This document shows, piece after piece, positions 1-10,229 of a stretch of 44,368 bases of DNA. The stretch lies in the NCBI GenBank assembly GCA_025201805.1, contig MU619277.1, forward strand, positions 11,359 to 55,726, read 5' to 3'. Both the position numbers and the translations under genes were made by a program. Source of the DNA: Parasitella parasitica. Taxonomy: Eukaryota > Mucoromycota > Mucoromycetes > Mucorales > Mucoraceae. The first letter of the stretch is position 1, and the number at the start of each line of letters is the position of its first letter. The notes under the pieces were generated by a model. It searched no databases. It saw only the letters and a program-made list of their open reading frames with translations, and was not told the DNA's origin.

Positions 1-142
1 AAAAAAAAATACACCTTGATTTTCCAGTGCATATTTTACGACGCGCTTAAATACATACCATTTTTAAAGCAAAAAAAAACATAATCAATTGCTACCAAAT
101 TAAGAATCTATGATACAGTATTTGAGTGACCTTTTGTGAAAG

Positions 143-150
143 TATAAAAA
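143..150 (+). promoter_or_regulatory. TATA-like element of the H3 gene
   Basis: TATAAAAA lies about 64 bases upstream of the H3 start codon at 214, in an AT-rich leader. The position and sequence suit a core promoter TATA box; this is read from sequence only. Confidence 0.5.
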
Positions 151-201
151 TAACTAATTCTTCCCCAAATCGATTTCGTTTTTTAATTCTTCAAAAACTA
201 A

Positions 202-624
<423 letters not shown>

Positions 625-1140
625 ATTATTCTGCAAATAATCGATATTACAATACTATCTCACCACCATTAACCATGCATTTCTTTAATATTCTCCTATA
701 ATATAACTTCGTCTTTTCCATATACACACAACTACGTTATTCGAAAAACAAAAAACCAGTTAGTATTTCTTTTTTGTTATCTGTACAGTCTCTAAATAAA
801 TTGATTTTTTTTTAAAGAAAACAGATCATCTTTGAGCCTTTTTTAATAGGACTTCTGCGGCGACATGAATACATATTCCTACTATCATTGTCCATACTAT
901 CGACCAATCCTTAAAGAAAATTTGCACAACATAAACAAAACTGACATGCATTTTAAAAGTTTTTTTTGGACATTGTTATTTATTGAATACTTGAATTCAA
1001 TAAGGATCGGCTGGCTCGGTTGGATAGGCAATATTTGATGAATTCATATCGCAACCCCTACAAGACCTTCTCAAAATGACCTTACATTCCACATGGACTC
1101 ATAACAGAATTACTAGCAGCTAGCTGGTCTTCAGTAATAT

Positions 1141-1250
1141 TTGTTATATTCATAGAATACAATGGTTACCATTGTTTTGACTACGTTGTCATGGCAACCG
1201 TTTCTGGAACGAATATATTGTTAAATTTTGCTGGTGATTCTATTTAGTAA
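1141..1250. repeat. Double-palindrome repeat, copy 1 (X-box-like)
   Basis: Bases 1159-1175 are an 8+1+8 palindrome (ACAATGGT/T/ACCATTGT). Bases 1185-1198 (GTTGTCATGGCAAC) are a palindrome with one mismatch, one base from the RFX X-box core GTTGCCATGGCAAC. The two start 26 bases apart. Related sequence recurs at 1265-1345 and 1780-1875. Confidence 0.6.
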
Positions 1251-1264
1251 ATGATAATAGAAAG

Positions 1265-1345
1265 TGTTGTACCGATTGTGAACAATCGTTACTATCATTT
1301 CGACACAATTGCTATGAAAACCGTTCCTTTTCGGATCTAATGTTA
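1265..1345. repeat. Double-palindrome repeat, copy 2 (diverged)
   Basis: ACAATCGTTACTATCAT at 1282-1298, followed by a degenerate second element around 1307-1321 and then AACCGTT, matches copy 1 in order and spacing, with substitutions that break both palindromes. It begins about 123 bases after copy 1. Confidence 0.45.
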
Positions 1346-1779
1346 AACCTAGTATAGCCAGATTGTGGTAGAAAAAATGTTTTTAGATATCAGCACTATT
1401 AGCTATGAAATAATAAATAAACAATATAACCTTCACGGTTGCTCTGGTTCTTGTTTTTTTTTTACTTTAAATCTGCGTATCATAGAAGTAAATGAAGCAG
1501 AATCAAGTGTTTTTATCTTTTGTTTTGAATTCTTTACACTAGGCATCGGTATTTTCAATCAATTTACAATTGCTTCAGGAAGAGAACTGCCCTGCTGCAC
1601 AGCACATTCAAATTCGGGAGTCTACATACTGGAGCTAACTTGTATTCAATAGGAACGTGACATATGATAAAATCTGAATAGTAGGCCGATTCGTACTTGT
1701 ATTGATTGCGTTCATCATACCCGCTCAATCTGCATGTGTTCTTCTGATATGGCCCTGCCTTCCCCATGAGCGACATTGT

Positions 1780-1875
1780 TGTATATATAGGATACAATGG
1801 GTTACCATTATTTTTACATCCGTCGTCATGGCAACCTTCAAATATGACCTGACTGTATCCATGGATCGATTCATG
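1780..1875. repeat. Double-palindrome repeat, copy 3
   Basis: ACAATGGGTTACCATTAT at 1794-1811 and GTCGTCATGGCAAC at 1822-1835 repeat the two elements of copy 1 with starts 28 bases apart. The flanks (ATA-GATACAATGG before, GATT..TTTAGT..AATA after) are also related to copy 1. Confidence 0.55.
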
Positions 1876-2343
1876 TAGATTTAGTCAATATAAATATACA
1901 ACTTCCTTCCAAACAACAAATGCATTAATTTTGTATCTGAGAAATACATAATCTCTATTGTTTCCCTCTTTTTTATCATGTGCACAACAGGCATAGTATA
2001 TCTCCTACAATGGAAAATACGTGTTGTTGTGAGTATGATGACAAGCATTATCTTCTAATAAAGAAATTTCCTTGTCAATCATAATGTTGAAAGATGAAGG
2101 AATATTTACCCTTGAAAGGACAAAATAAGTTGTCCGTGACATAAAGTGTAAGGTACAATCTAACTGAAGTTGATGTTTATTCTTGAGTATTAATGATGAT
2201 CATTAAAAAGGCCAATGGATTAAGAATTGAATTTACCTCATACTTCTTGTTTTGAAGAATAGATAAAGGCCAAAGCCCGCATTATGGTTTTCAGCGATTA
2301 GTTGAATCAAAGTTATAAATCACTAGCCTAGCGCATAAATTGA

Positions 2344-2410
2344 GTCAACAACCTATATGGCCCTCTCTTCCGCAGAAAGAGCAAACAATTGGTGGTATAC
2401 ATTCCTCAGC
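2344..2410 (-). other. Zinc-knuckle-like coding scrap
   Basis: One minus-strand frame reads PPIVCSFCGREGHIGC and then stops. The CX2CX4H part resembles a CCHC zinc knuckle of a retroelement Gag or an RNA-binding protein, but the last cysteine is two residues after His rather than four. The frame upstream is broken by a stop. It may be a relic of a transposon or may be chance. Confidence 0.2.
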
Positions 2411-2703
2411 AACACCATCCAATAATCACAACATTAGAAACTGCCCGTATCCTCGCCGTATAGTCTTTTTGTGATCGACATTGATGTCAAGATCGATAAC
2501 GCCTTTTACAAATCATTACATTCTCTTCGACTACAGGTTTTGTTTCAAAACCGCAAGACAGATGCCCTAAATCTCAGCCATCAAAAACTTTCATTTAGGA
2601 ACTTCAGATTTCCGTTGAAGTAGGATTATTTTGGGACAAATTACTTGGATAATATAAGAAGGAGCAAATAGGTATTGTATTTTAGGACGGAACGCTTTCA
2701 ATA

Positions 2704-2925
2704 ATGTTTAATACTGCTGAAGTTTTTGTTTTGGAATCTTCGAAGCGTAATTACTGGAACGTCCTCAAGTTAAAGAGGATGGCAAACAAAAATGCAATTG
2801 ACATACAAGAGGCTTCAACTTCGCGATTTAGAGATTCGGTATTGCAAGGCTGCAACACTAAAGCCAAAGCAAAGAAACCTGCAGCCGCTGGAGATGAATA
2901 TAACTTCGAAATCGCGGTGTTGTAG
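2704..2925 (+). CDS. Short ORF, unrecognised, possibly decayed
   Basis: A 73-codon open frame starts with ATG and has a Lys/Ala-rich C-terminal half (KAKAKKPAAAGDEYN). The following 250 bases keep a coding-like, Lys/Glu-rich look, but in shifted frames with stops (for example around 2930-3125). No domain is recognised. It could be a fragment of a decayed gene or a chance ORF. I see no splice pattern that joins the pieces. Confidence 0.2.
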   Translation: MFNTAEVFVLESSKRNYWNVLKLKRMANKNAIDIQEASTSRFRDSVLQGCNTKAKAKKPAAAGDEYNFEIAVL

Positions 2926-3394
2926 TTGATGGAATGGAAAAGAGTGTTGGATCCACTATAAATACAGAGGCTGTAAAATTGGCTAAAGGTAAAAAGACAA
3001 TTTGAACTTACGCGAGGAAGAGAAGAATTTGGTACACGGATCTCGTACGATGCCACTACTATCTGGAAATGTTGAAGAGCATTTGAGGGAGATTGAGCAG
3101 GTAGAAGAAGAAAAAACCGCCTTTTAGCGCTGGAACGACTGCACATAGCACTTGCGACAGATTAAATAACCATGTTTGTAATTTACAACAAACAGATTAA
3201 TCCAACCTTCCAGGAAATGCCCTAACTTACATATTCAAACAATAACATACCCAAGCATCCAAATCCATTATTCAACATCTTCCCTTCAAATCGAAGGTTT
3301 CTTTTATTTATTTATTTATAGAACAATTTAGTTAAACATGGATATGATATTAGTAATGTACAAAAAGCTGATGAAATAGAAGAGATTAGGTCAT

Positions 3395-3805
3395 TCAGGT
3401 TGTTAATCTAGTGTTGCTTGATCTCTTAATCTTAGATTTATCTTCTGGCGTTGTCTTCACATCAGCCAACTTTTTCATGATAGTAAGTTTACCAACAGCA
3501 TTAGCCTTGACTGACATTTGTCTTTCGATATTCTTATTGATTTCAGCAGTGAGTTTCTATACCCTTATAAATTAAGTAATCTACATATAAAATGGGAAAG
3601 ATTTCAGTATCAAACCTTATCCAGTGCTGTCTGCTTAATCAAAGAAGCTTGCTTGGGCGGGATTTTTCTAGCTACATGATTGATGAATTGACAGCACATC
3701 AGATGCGAATAGATACTTACATCCTTTCTTCATAACGCCTTTTTTCTCTCGACCACCTTTTTGCTTGGGCTTCCCCGGCTTTTTCGTTTTAGACCCTTGA
3801 ACCAT
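3395..3805 (-). CDS. DUF2462 / UPF0390 small basic protein
   Basis: Three exons (3721-3805, 3616-3671, 3395-3556) join to 100 codons plus stop, with introns 3672-3720 and 3557-3615 bounded by GT and AG. The product starts MVQGSKTKKPGKPKQKGG and has RKIPPKQASLIKQ in the middle, the pattern of the UPF0390/DUF2462 family (animal Leydig cell tumour 10 kDa protein homologues). It is very Lys-rich, about 100 residues, the family's usual size. The molecular function is not established. The start is 361 bases from the divergent fibrillarin gene, so the two may share a promoter. Phases of all three exons agree, so the model is solid although no single ORF shows it. Confidence 0.85.
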
Positions 3806-4166
3806 TTTTGTTTGAGGAAAAGAACAAGGAAAAAATGAAAAGCTGCTCTCCTTCTTCTTCAGTATAGAAACTTAGCCACCCTTTTGCATTATATTGCCTC
3901 GAAGTCGAAAAAAAATAGCGTAAAAGCAGTCTGTGGAATCCCTACTTGCAATTGTCTTGCACCAATGCATTGAAAGAATGTCCTTTAAGCCACATGTCAA
4001 CAGCTTTAGACAGTGTTGCGTTTTAAAACATTTTTTTTTCTTCGACGATTGATGTCTTCTTTTTTGTCAATTTTTCATTTTTGATTTTGTGGACTCTTGG
4101 AAACAAAATCAAGTTATATAATTTATCCCAGAAACCTTTACAAAAAAAAAGAAGAAACAACACATA
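3806..4166. promoter_or_regulatory. Divergent promoter, DUF2462 gene and NOP1
   Basis: 361 bases separate the two start codons and drive genes in opposite directions. The interval holds several T-rich and A-rich runs (for example 4027-4038 and 4141-4149), and I see no known binding site with confidence. Confidence 0.5.
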
Positions 4167-5185
4167 ATGGCTTACGAAGGTGGTCGTGGCGGCAGTAGCC
4201 GTGGTCGTGGTGGGAGCCGTGGTGGATTTGGCGGAGATCGAGGAGGTCGTGGAGGCCGTGGTGGTGGCCGTGGTGGATTCGGTGGAGGTCGTGGCGGATT
4301 CGGTGATCGTGGAGGCCGTGGCGGTGCCCGTGGAGGCCGTGGAGGTAAATTATTGATCTCGTAGTCTTGGATTGCATTACATATTAATTTGCTATGTCTT
4401 TAGGTGGCCGTGGAGCCCCTCGTGGTCGTGGAGCCCCTCGTGGAGGTCGTGGAGGAGCTGGCGGTGCCCGTGGTGGAGCCAAGGTCGTCGTTGAACCTCA
4501 TAGACATACCGGCATCTTTGTTGCCCGTGGTAAGGAAGATCTTTTAGTAACCAAGAATTTGGTTCCAGGTGAAGCTGTCTACGGCGAAAAGCGTATCTCC
4601 ATTGATGGTCCTGAAGGCACCAAGATTGAATATCGTGTATGGAATCCTTTTAGATCCAAGCTGGCTGCTGCTGTTTTGGGTGGCCTTGATCACATTCATA
4701 TTGCACCCGGCAAGAAGGTTCTTTATCTCGGTGCTGCTTCTGGTACCTCAGTTTCTCATGTTGCAGATGTTGTTGGCCCTGAAGGTGCTGTATACGCTGT
4801 TGAATTCTCTCACCGTCCTGGCCGTGATTTAATCAACATGGCCAAGAAGCGTACTAACGTTGTGCCTATCATCGAAGATGCTCGTCATCCTCAAAAGTAT
4901 CGTATGCTCGTCCCTATGGTTGATGTTATTTTTGCAGATGTTGCTCAGCCTGATCAAGCACGTATTATTGCATTGAATGCCCATCACTTCCTCAAAAACG
5001 AGGGCCACATTGTTATCTCTATCAAGGCTTCTTGTATTGATTCCACAGTTGATGCGGCTACTGTTTTTGCTCGTGAAGTCAAGAAACTTCAAGAAGAAAG
5101 AATCAAGCCTCAAGAACAACTTACTCTTGAGCCTTATGAAAGAGACCATGCCGTTGTTGTTGGCAAATATGTGAGAAACAAGTAA
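4167..5185 (+). CDS. NOP1: Fibrillarin, box C/D snoRNP 2'-O-methyltransferase
   Basis: Two exons, 4167-4344 and 4404-5185, split by a 59-base GT-AG intron inside a Gly codon, give 319 residues, the usual fibrillarin length. Roughly the first 85 residues are a glycine-arginine-rich domain (GGRGG-type repeats). The methyltransferase part follows, with the SAM-binding stretch [20 protein letters not shown] and VYAVEFS, then [15 protein letters not shown]. Fibrillarin is the catalytic subunit of box C/D snoRNPs; it methylates ribose 2'-OH of pre-rRNA in the nucleolus. The intron sits in the GAR domain. An AUG just before the acceptor (4394) is inside the intron and is not the start. Confidence 0.96.
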
Positions 5186-5430
5186 GAAAACAACCACTTT
5201 TTTATTAGTAGCACCTGTAAATAATGTTGGGTTTCAACCGTTAAAAAATTTAATATTTTCCCTCTTTCATTCTCTCTTTTTCTTCTCCTTCATTCACTCA
5301 AAGCACAACAATTACACGCAACCACACGCACACTTCTTCAAAACCAGAAATATTTAGAAATATTGGATAGTTTATTAAAAAAAAAAACTCGAAAAAAAAA
5401 ATATATTCTACTGTAAAATTAAACTTTTTA

Positions 5431-5882
5431 ATGCTGACTATTGCAAATTTAACCCCTGATCAATTTCGCATTGATTTGAAGGCTAAAATCATAGAGCTTG
5501 TCATTTCCTTGGAAACCAAATATGAGAAGTGTAATGTATTGACTAGCTACAATAATATCTTGTACGTGCTAACTCGCCATTAGCTGGTTCAATTATTCAC
5601 ATTTATGAGTATCTAGTTGGAGATGAAACAGGCTGTGTGATCTTGAATACAAAATCAGGCAAGTGTCTATTGACTGCGTGTAATGCATTTCAATGTCTAA
5701 TACTTTATATAGCGCTCCAAGTTGATTCTGTGTATGATATAAAACTTGCGTTTACTGAAACTGTTGAAGGTTATTTACGATTATATGCCACCGAAATTGA
5801 ATTAGAGGATTCTCTTGAATTCGACATTATCAATACCCAAAACAACCGCTCTGCTGTATTTTTAGAGAGAAAGCTTTATTAA
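5431..5882 (+). CDS. Small OB-fold protein, SOSS-B/hSSB-like
   Basis: Exons 5431-5530, 5584-5658 and 5713-5882 give 114 residues. The product has the order of an OB-fold single-strand nucleic-acid-binding protein: [15 protein letters not shown], then [15 protein letters not shown] (compare VADKTGSINISVWD in SOSS-B1/hSSB1), then [11 protein letters not shown] and YLRLY. SOSS-B proteins bind ssDNA/RNA and in animals associate with INTS3. The first intron has a normal GTAATG donor. The second has a GC donor (AG/GCAAGT) and is 54 bases and open, so a retained form would add 18 residues. The gene ends inside the stop codon of the convergent INTS2-like gene. The family assignment rests on pattern; another OB-fold family is possible. 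Confidence 0.6.
5659..5712 (+). other. Probable GC-AG intron
   Basis: The donor is AG/GCAAGT, the usual context of the rare GC class, and the acceptor is TTATATAG. Removing it places the OB-fold strands at normal spacing. The 54 bases contain no in-frame stop, so retention is also possible. Confidence 0.55.
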
Positions 5883-8163
5883 AGAGTTACTTTATTAACT
5901 TGGTCCATTTTATCAACCTCTATTTGCACAAATGCCTTTGAATCTTGCAGCACTTTGTGCAATTGAAGAACTAGTATAATTTTGCTATTTCCTTCTTGGC
6001 CAATAAATTGTCGAGGTTCTGGTAGTCCTTTGCGAATGTCTACCATTATCAACAATGAGCTTCTATCGAAATATGTTTAAGCTAGATATAAAATACCTTC
6101 AAAAGCTCGTAATATGTGTGGTCCAAAGTGAGGGAATGCTCGAGCCAGATGCACAAAACCTGGAATTGCTTTGACTAGAAATTTTGATGGAACGCACGTA
6201 TTGGAAGGCTGACCCTCTCGAGTAACAGGGAAGGCAATCCTCAGTAGACGAGGAAGTATGTGCTTTTCTGCCGTCATCAAGCTATCAAGAGATAAGTTAT
6301 TCATGCAATTTTAGTCTACATGCGCGACTTACTAAGGTTCAAGGGGATATTTTTCACATAGATGACATCCGATTAAGATGCCAAAAATTTGTTTATCTAC
6401 TTGAGGCTGCCGTGTTAACTCTGAGAGGAAATTAAAGACTGTATAGATGGACGGTATTAATTCTACTACCATAGGGATGAGGTCTGTAGAGTATGTCTGA
6501 AAGTGTAAAATCTTGATCAAAATAGACTCACGGTCATCAATAAATATGGAATGTATAAATTCACATATTAACTTCCTTGACTTTTCAAGAGCATTATTGT
6601 TGTGTTTATCTTGAGGTTTAACTAGGCACAATTCAAGTAACAATTGAAGCATGACAGTATCCTGAGCATTTGCAAGCGCAAGCACATTTCGAGAGTTGAA
6701 TTGATTCTGTACATAGAGAGCTATTAATTGTAATTCTACTGTCTATGAGGAATCAAGCTTACCGCTGTATTTGGGAAAACCGTGTGATATCTTTTCCAAA
6801 TACGGTGTTTTGATGTAGTTCTTAAACAAGACAATATATGCAACCAAATAGGCAGTAATTGCTCAGACCTGAAGATGCGAGGGTCACATTTAAATGCTAT
6901 ATGGGGGTCTTGAATCAGATCGTTCAAAGTGTAGCATCTATATGACGAATATCAATAACCAAAGTTGCATCCATTTGAATAATCGTACTCTGGTGTTAGT
7001 AGATTGATCGTCATTGTCCATAACGTATGAGGAATAATTCTGTTAAATGTCTCCCATGCTGATGTAAATGCCTCTGCAATTCGGGTATCCAGTTTTTCGT
7101 CTAAAGAGGGCGGCACTAGTGTAGACAGCATACAGAGGGCGTGATCCTGACTATTGACGGTGACAACCGTTTCCAAATATGATAACACTTGAATAAATTT
7201 AGTACATCATTGCTGCAATTGTATCTCATTACGCTACCATCCACTACCATCGAAACGTTTGTCTCCCAATGACCTAAAAGTTGCTTTAGTTCTGATACGG
7301 TCAAATTCTTTCTCCAATCTCTATAAACTGCTTTAATGTCCCATAATGCATCTACAGTCGAATTTTTTCCTTCTTGGATCAAGAAACTTTGGATGTCAAA
7401 TAACTCTGGATATAAGTTTGCCGATAGCGCTAATAGATCTGAGTGTATAGATTTATACGCATTTCCACTTTGATATGACTCGACGTGATTTAGAATAAAT
7501 CGAATAGGAATACGATCAAGAATGTCGACAGGATACGCTAGTTCTCGTATTGGTTTTTAAGTAATATATGATCACCTAGTATTTACCTTTTTGTTCCCTA
7601 ATGTTGTTCATTGACATGAGCTTGGGCTCAGTTCGAAATGCAATTATATAATCGTTAAATGTCAAAACGTATAAAAGCATCAGTATTTGAGCGGTCGATA
7701 TTGCTGAGCAGTCTTCGAAATAATCGATTACTGTATCTTGTGAGATTTTATGGCATTGATCTGTTAAAAATATACTAATGTAAAAAAATGAGTCCAAGTC
7801 TATTAAATTGAAAGAAGGAGCTTATAGTGGTACCTCAACACGAATTCGTTTATAACATGGGCAAATTTAGGGTGGATTGGCAATGTTGCATTCTTCATAC
7901 ATTCAAGCAGCCAAGATTGGTAATCAATGTTGTGGAATACGCGCCCTTTCAATAGCTGATAGAATGAATCAAGATTGAAGGATTTTTTGCTCATAGTATG
8001 GAAATGATCAAAAGGGTAGAGCACAAACTTCAAATATGGCACCTCTCGAGAAAGTTCCTGCTCAGTGACTGTGTGAGCCACTCGATTTGGGGAAGGTGCT
8101 CTGTGGGTGTGTACGGTACGGTATAATCTTGCTCCATTAAGCGGATCCAGCGAGCTTTTGATT
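5879..8163 (-). CDS. Integrator complex subunit 2-like (C-terminal half; 5' end unresolved)
   Basis: Eight exons in consistent phase (7834-8163, 7587-7774, 7238-7537, 6989-7187, 6763-6937, 6333-6706, 6097-6281, 5879-6039), with introns of 49-59 bases, encode about 637 residues. Blocks match animal INTS2 in order: [59 protein letters not shown], then [15 protein letters not shown]-type and [14 protein letters not shown], ending with [22 protein letters not shown]2 is a helical-repeat scaffold of Integrator, which cleaves nascent snRNA and other RNA polymerase II transcripts. Animal INTS2 is about 1,200 residues; only the part after roughly residue 500 is recognisable here, and no start codon fits the first exon. 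One block is written from memory of the family and should be checked by profile search; the overall match is strong. Confidence 0.8.
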
Positions 8164-8528
8164 CTAGCCTTTTAATATTGAAAGTAGTTCATAGCCAACA
8201 TTCTATAATACATTAGCTTATATAGAACAAGAAAGAGGCTCAGCCAAGATTAGCTCTTTCAACCCACCCTGAAAACGTCAGTTATGACTGCAGATAGAAA
8301 AGCCCTAACTCTAAAGTAATTTAGAGCATCAAGCTGAAGCAAACACAAGACATGGTGTGATCTTGTTGTCTTTAGACCTTATCGTTCATCGTAACCATTA
8401 AAATTAATGCATATCTGACCCGCAACTCCATTTTGCAATTTCCTTGATCACATAACGGAGATGAAGGACGAGCCCCGCCAATTGATACCTGCTGAGGTAA
8501 GAGCAGCCCCCAATTAAAAAAAAAAAAA

Positions 8529-8564
<36 letters not shown>

Positions 8565-8828
8565 AGCATAAGCGTAATGCCAAGTGAGGGAATTACATGT
8601 AATATACACGAATATAAACTTCTTAATATTATTAATATCCCAACAATGTCTTTATAGTCAGGAATCTCTATGAAAACCAAATAGGGTATATATCTTCATA
8701 ACAAAATCCTCACATTTCCCGACCAATCATTAGGGAACAGATATTGTGGGAATAAGGGAGGAATTTCTTATTTCTCTTCAATCTTCTTTTTACAGAAATA
8801 CAGCAAAGCTTGTTTCTTTCAGTCAAAT
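8164..8828. other. Divergent interval upstream of the INTS2-like and DnaJ genes
   Basis: 665 bases hold A-runs of 14 (8515-8528) and 29 bases (8534-8562) and no convincing exon. If the INTS2-like gene has a further 5' exon, it must be here and be short. The interval is too small to encode the missing ~500 residues. Confidence 0.5.
8534..8562 (+). repeat. Poly-A tract (29 bases)
   Basis: An uninterrupted run of A lies between the divergent INTS2-like and DnaJ genes. Confidence 0.95.
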
Positions 8829-10126
8829 ATGGAAAGTAACAAAGATGAAGCCCTCAAGTGCCTTTCAATAGCAAAGAGTTCTCTAGGATTAGGAGACTAC
8901 GCAAAGGCTCTACGCTTCACTGAAAAATCCATTCGTTTATTTCCAACAGCTCAAGGAGAACGGTTACTTTCACTAGTAAAAGAAAAGAACTCTGAATCTA
9001 AAAAGTCTAAATCAAATTATACCACATCGAATACTACATCAAGTTTTTCTCGTCAACAGAGTAGCAAATCTGAGTCTTCTACGGAACGAAAATACACAGA
9101 TGAACAGGTCGAAGCTGTGAAAACAATTTTAGCGTGTAGTGGAGACTATTACAAGGTATTATCCGTTGAAAGATCAGCAACAGACGTACAAATCAAAAAG
9201 GCATATAGGAAGGTAAGTGAATGATATTGGAGGGTGGGTAACATGGATAATTGAAAAACGCGTTGGCATCTATAGCAAGCCTTGCAATTTCATCCTGACA
9301 AGAACAGTGCGCCAGGTGCAGACGAAGCCTTCAAATGTAAGAATAAAGAATGCTTGTTTTTAGAAGTTTTCGTCTTGATACATTTTACATAGTGGTTTCC
9401 AAAGCATTTAATGTATTATCCGATTCAAATAAAAGAGCAATTCACGACGAGGGGGGAGATGCAGACAACAGTCGAGGAAGAACGTCTTCTTACCATCAAC
9501 ACCATCAGCAGCATGCATATAATAGAAGATACGGTGATGAGGTGTCACCTGAGGATCTGTTCAACTTGTTCTTTGGAGGAGGCATGCGTAATAATTTCGG
9601 ACCTAATTTCAGAGCACAGCAACAGCAACAGCGACATAGACAGCAGCAACAGCGATTCAGGCAGCAACAAAGGCAGCAGAGGGGAGATGATGGGGACTTT
9701 TCTGGTGGCCTATCGCAAATGATGCCGATTATTCTGATATCCATCCTCGCTATTTTCGCATTACTGTTCTCATTTAACGGAGATCCACTTTACACTTTCT
9801 ATCCTCAACCACCCAATACAAGCTTGAGGAGCACTAAACCTAACCACATCAATTACTACGTCAATTCTAAAATATTTGATTCAACTGTGAAGAACAACAT
9901 GTATAAATTTCAAAGAACAGAGAGGCAAATCGAAAATGACTGGCTGAGCGAATTAAGAGCTGCTTGTCATCAAGAGCAGAGACAAAGAGCAAATTTGATG
10001 GCTCAAGCAGATGGTGTTGTGTTTGGTATAATTGGGCGAAATGAAAAAGCCTACAAGAAAGCTGAAAATATGAAGATGAAGAGTTGTGACGAATTGAGGA
10101 GATTGGCTCCAAAGATCAGAGGCTAG
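8829..10126 (+). CDS. ER-membrane DnaJ (Hsp40), DNAJB12/B14-like with DUF1977
   Basis: Exons 8829-9212, 9276-9336 and 9393-10126 give 392 residues. The N-terminal 50 residues resemble a small helical repeat region. The J domain runs from about 106 to 165 (DYYKVLSVERSATDVQIKKAYRK, then QFHPDKN with the HPD motif). A Gln/Arg-rich linker follows (about 223-245), then one membrane segment at about 258-276 (MMPIILISILAIFALLFSF) and a C-terminal DUF1977-type region (YKFQRTERQIENDWLSELR). This architecture is that of tail-region-anchored ER J proteins, which recruit Hsp70 to the cytosolic face of the ER for protein quality control. The HPD motif spans the second exon, which is missed if introns are ignored. 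AATAAA at about 10217 is a likely 3' signal. Confidence 0.93.
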
Positions 10127-10229
10127 AATAGTAGCTCAAGTTGTAGCAGACAACAATAAACAAAAGAAAAAAGCCTTCATAGATTGTATTTTTAGCATAG
10201 CCATTGTATTTAGCAGAATAAAAGATTCA

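Larger units (their letters stand above)
625..3394. other. Gene-poor interval between convergent genes
   Basis: About 2.8 kb of AT-rich DNA lie between the 3' end of H3 and the 3' end of the DUF2462 gene. An AATAAA signal near 795 probably serves H3. The interval contains three diverged copies of a double-palindrome repeat (entered separately), a zinc-knuckle-like scrap on the minus strand and one short ORF. I find no complete gene. The open frames at 1365-1652 (+) and 1564-1797 (-) lack recognisable domains and have unremarkable composition. Confidence 0.6.

Noticed and set aside
1365-1652. Plus-strand ORF of 95 codons
   Set aside because: Starts at a non-ATG codon, has no domain, and lies in repeat-bearing intergenic DNA.
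8372-8680. Minus-strand ORF with long Phe run
   Set aside because: Generated by the poly-A tract; no conserved sequence, and it does not supply the missing INTS2 part.
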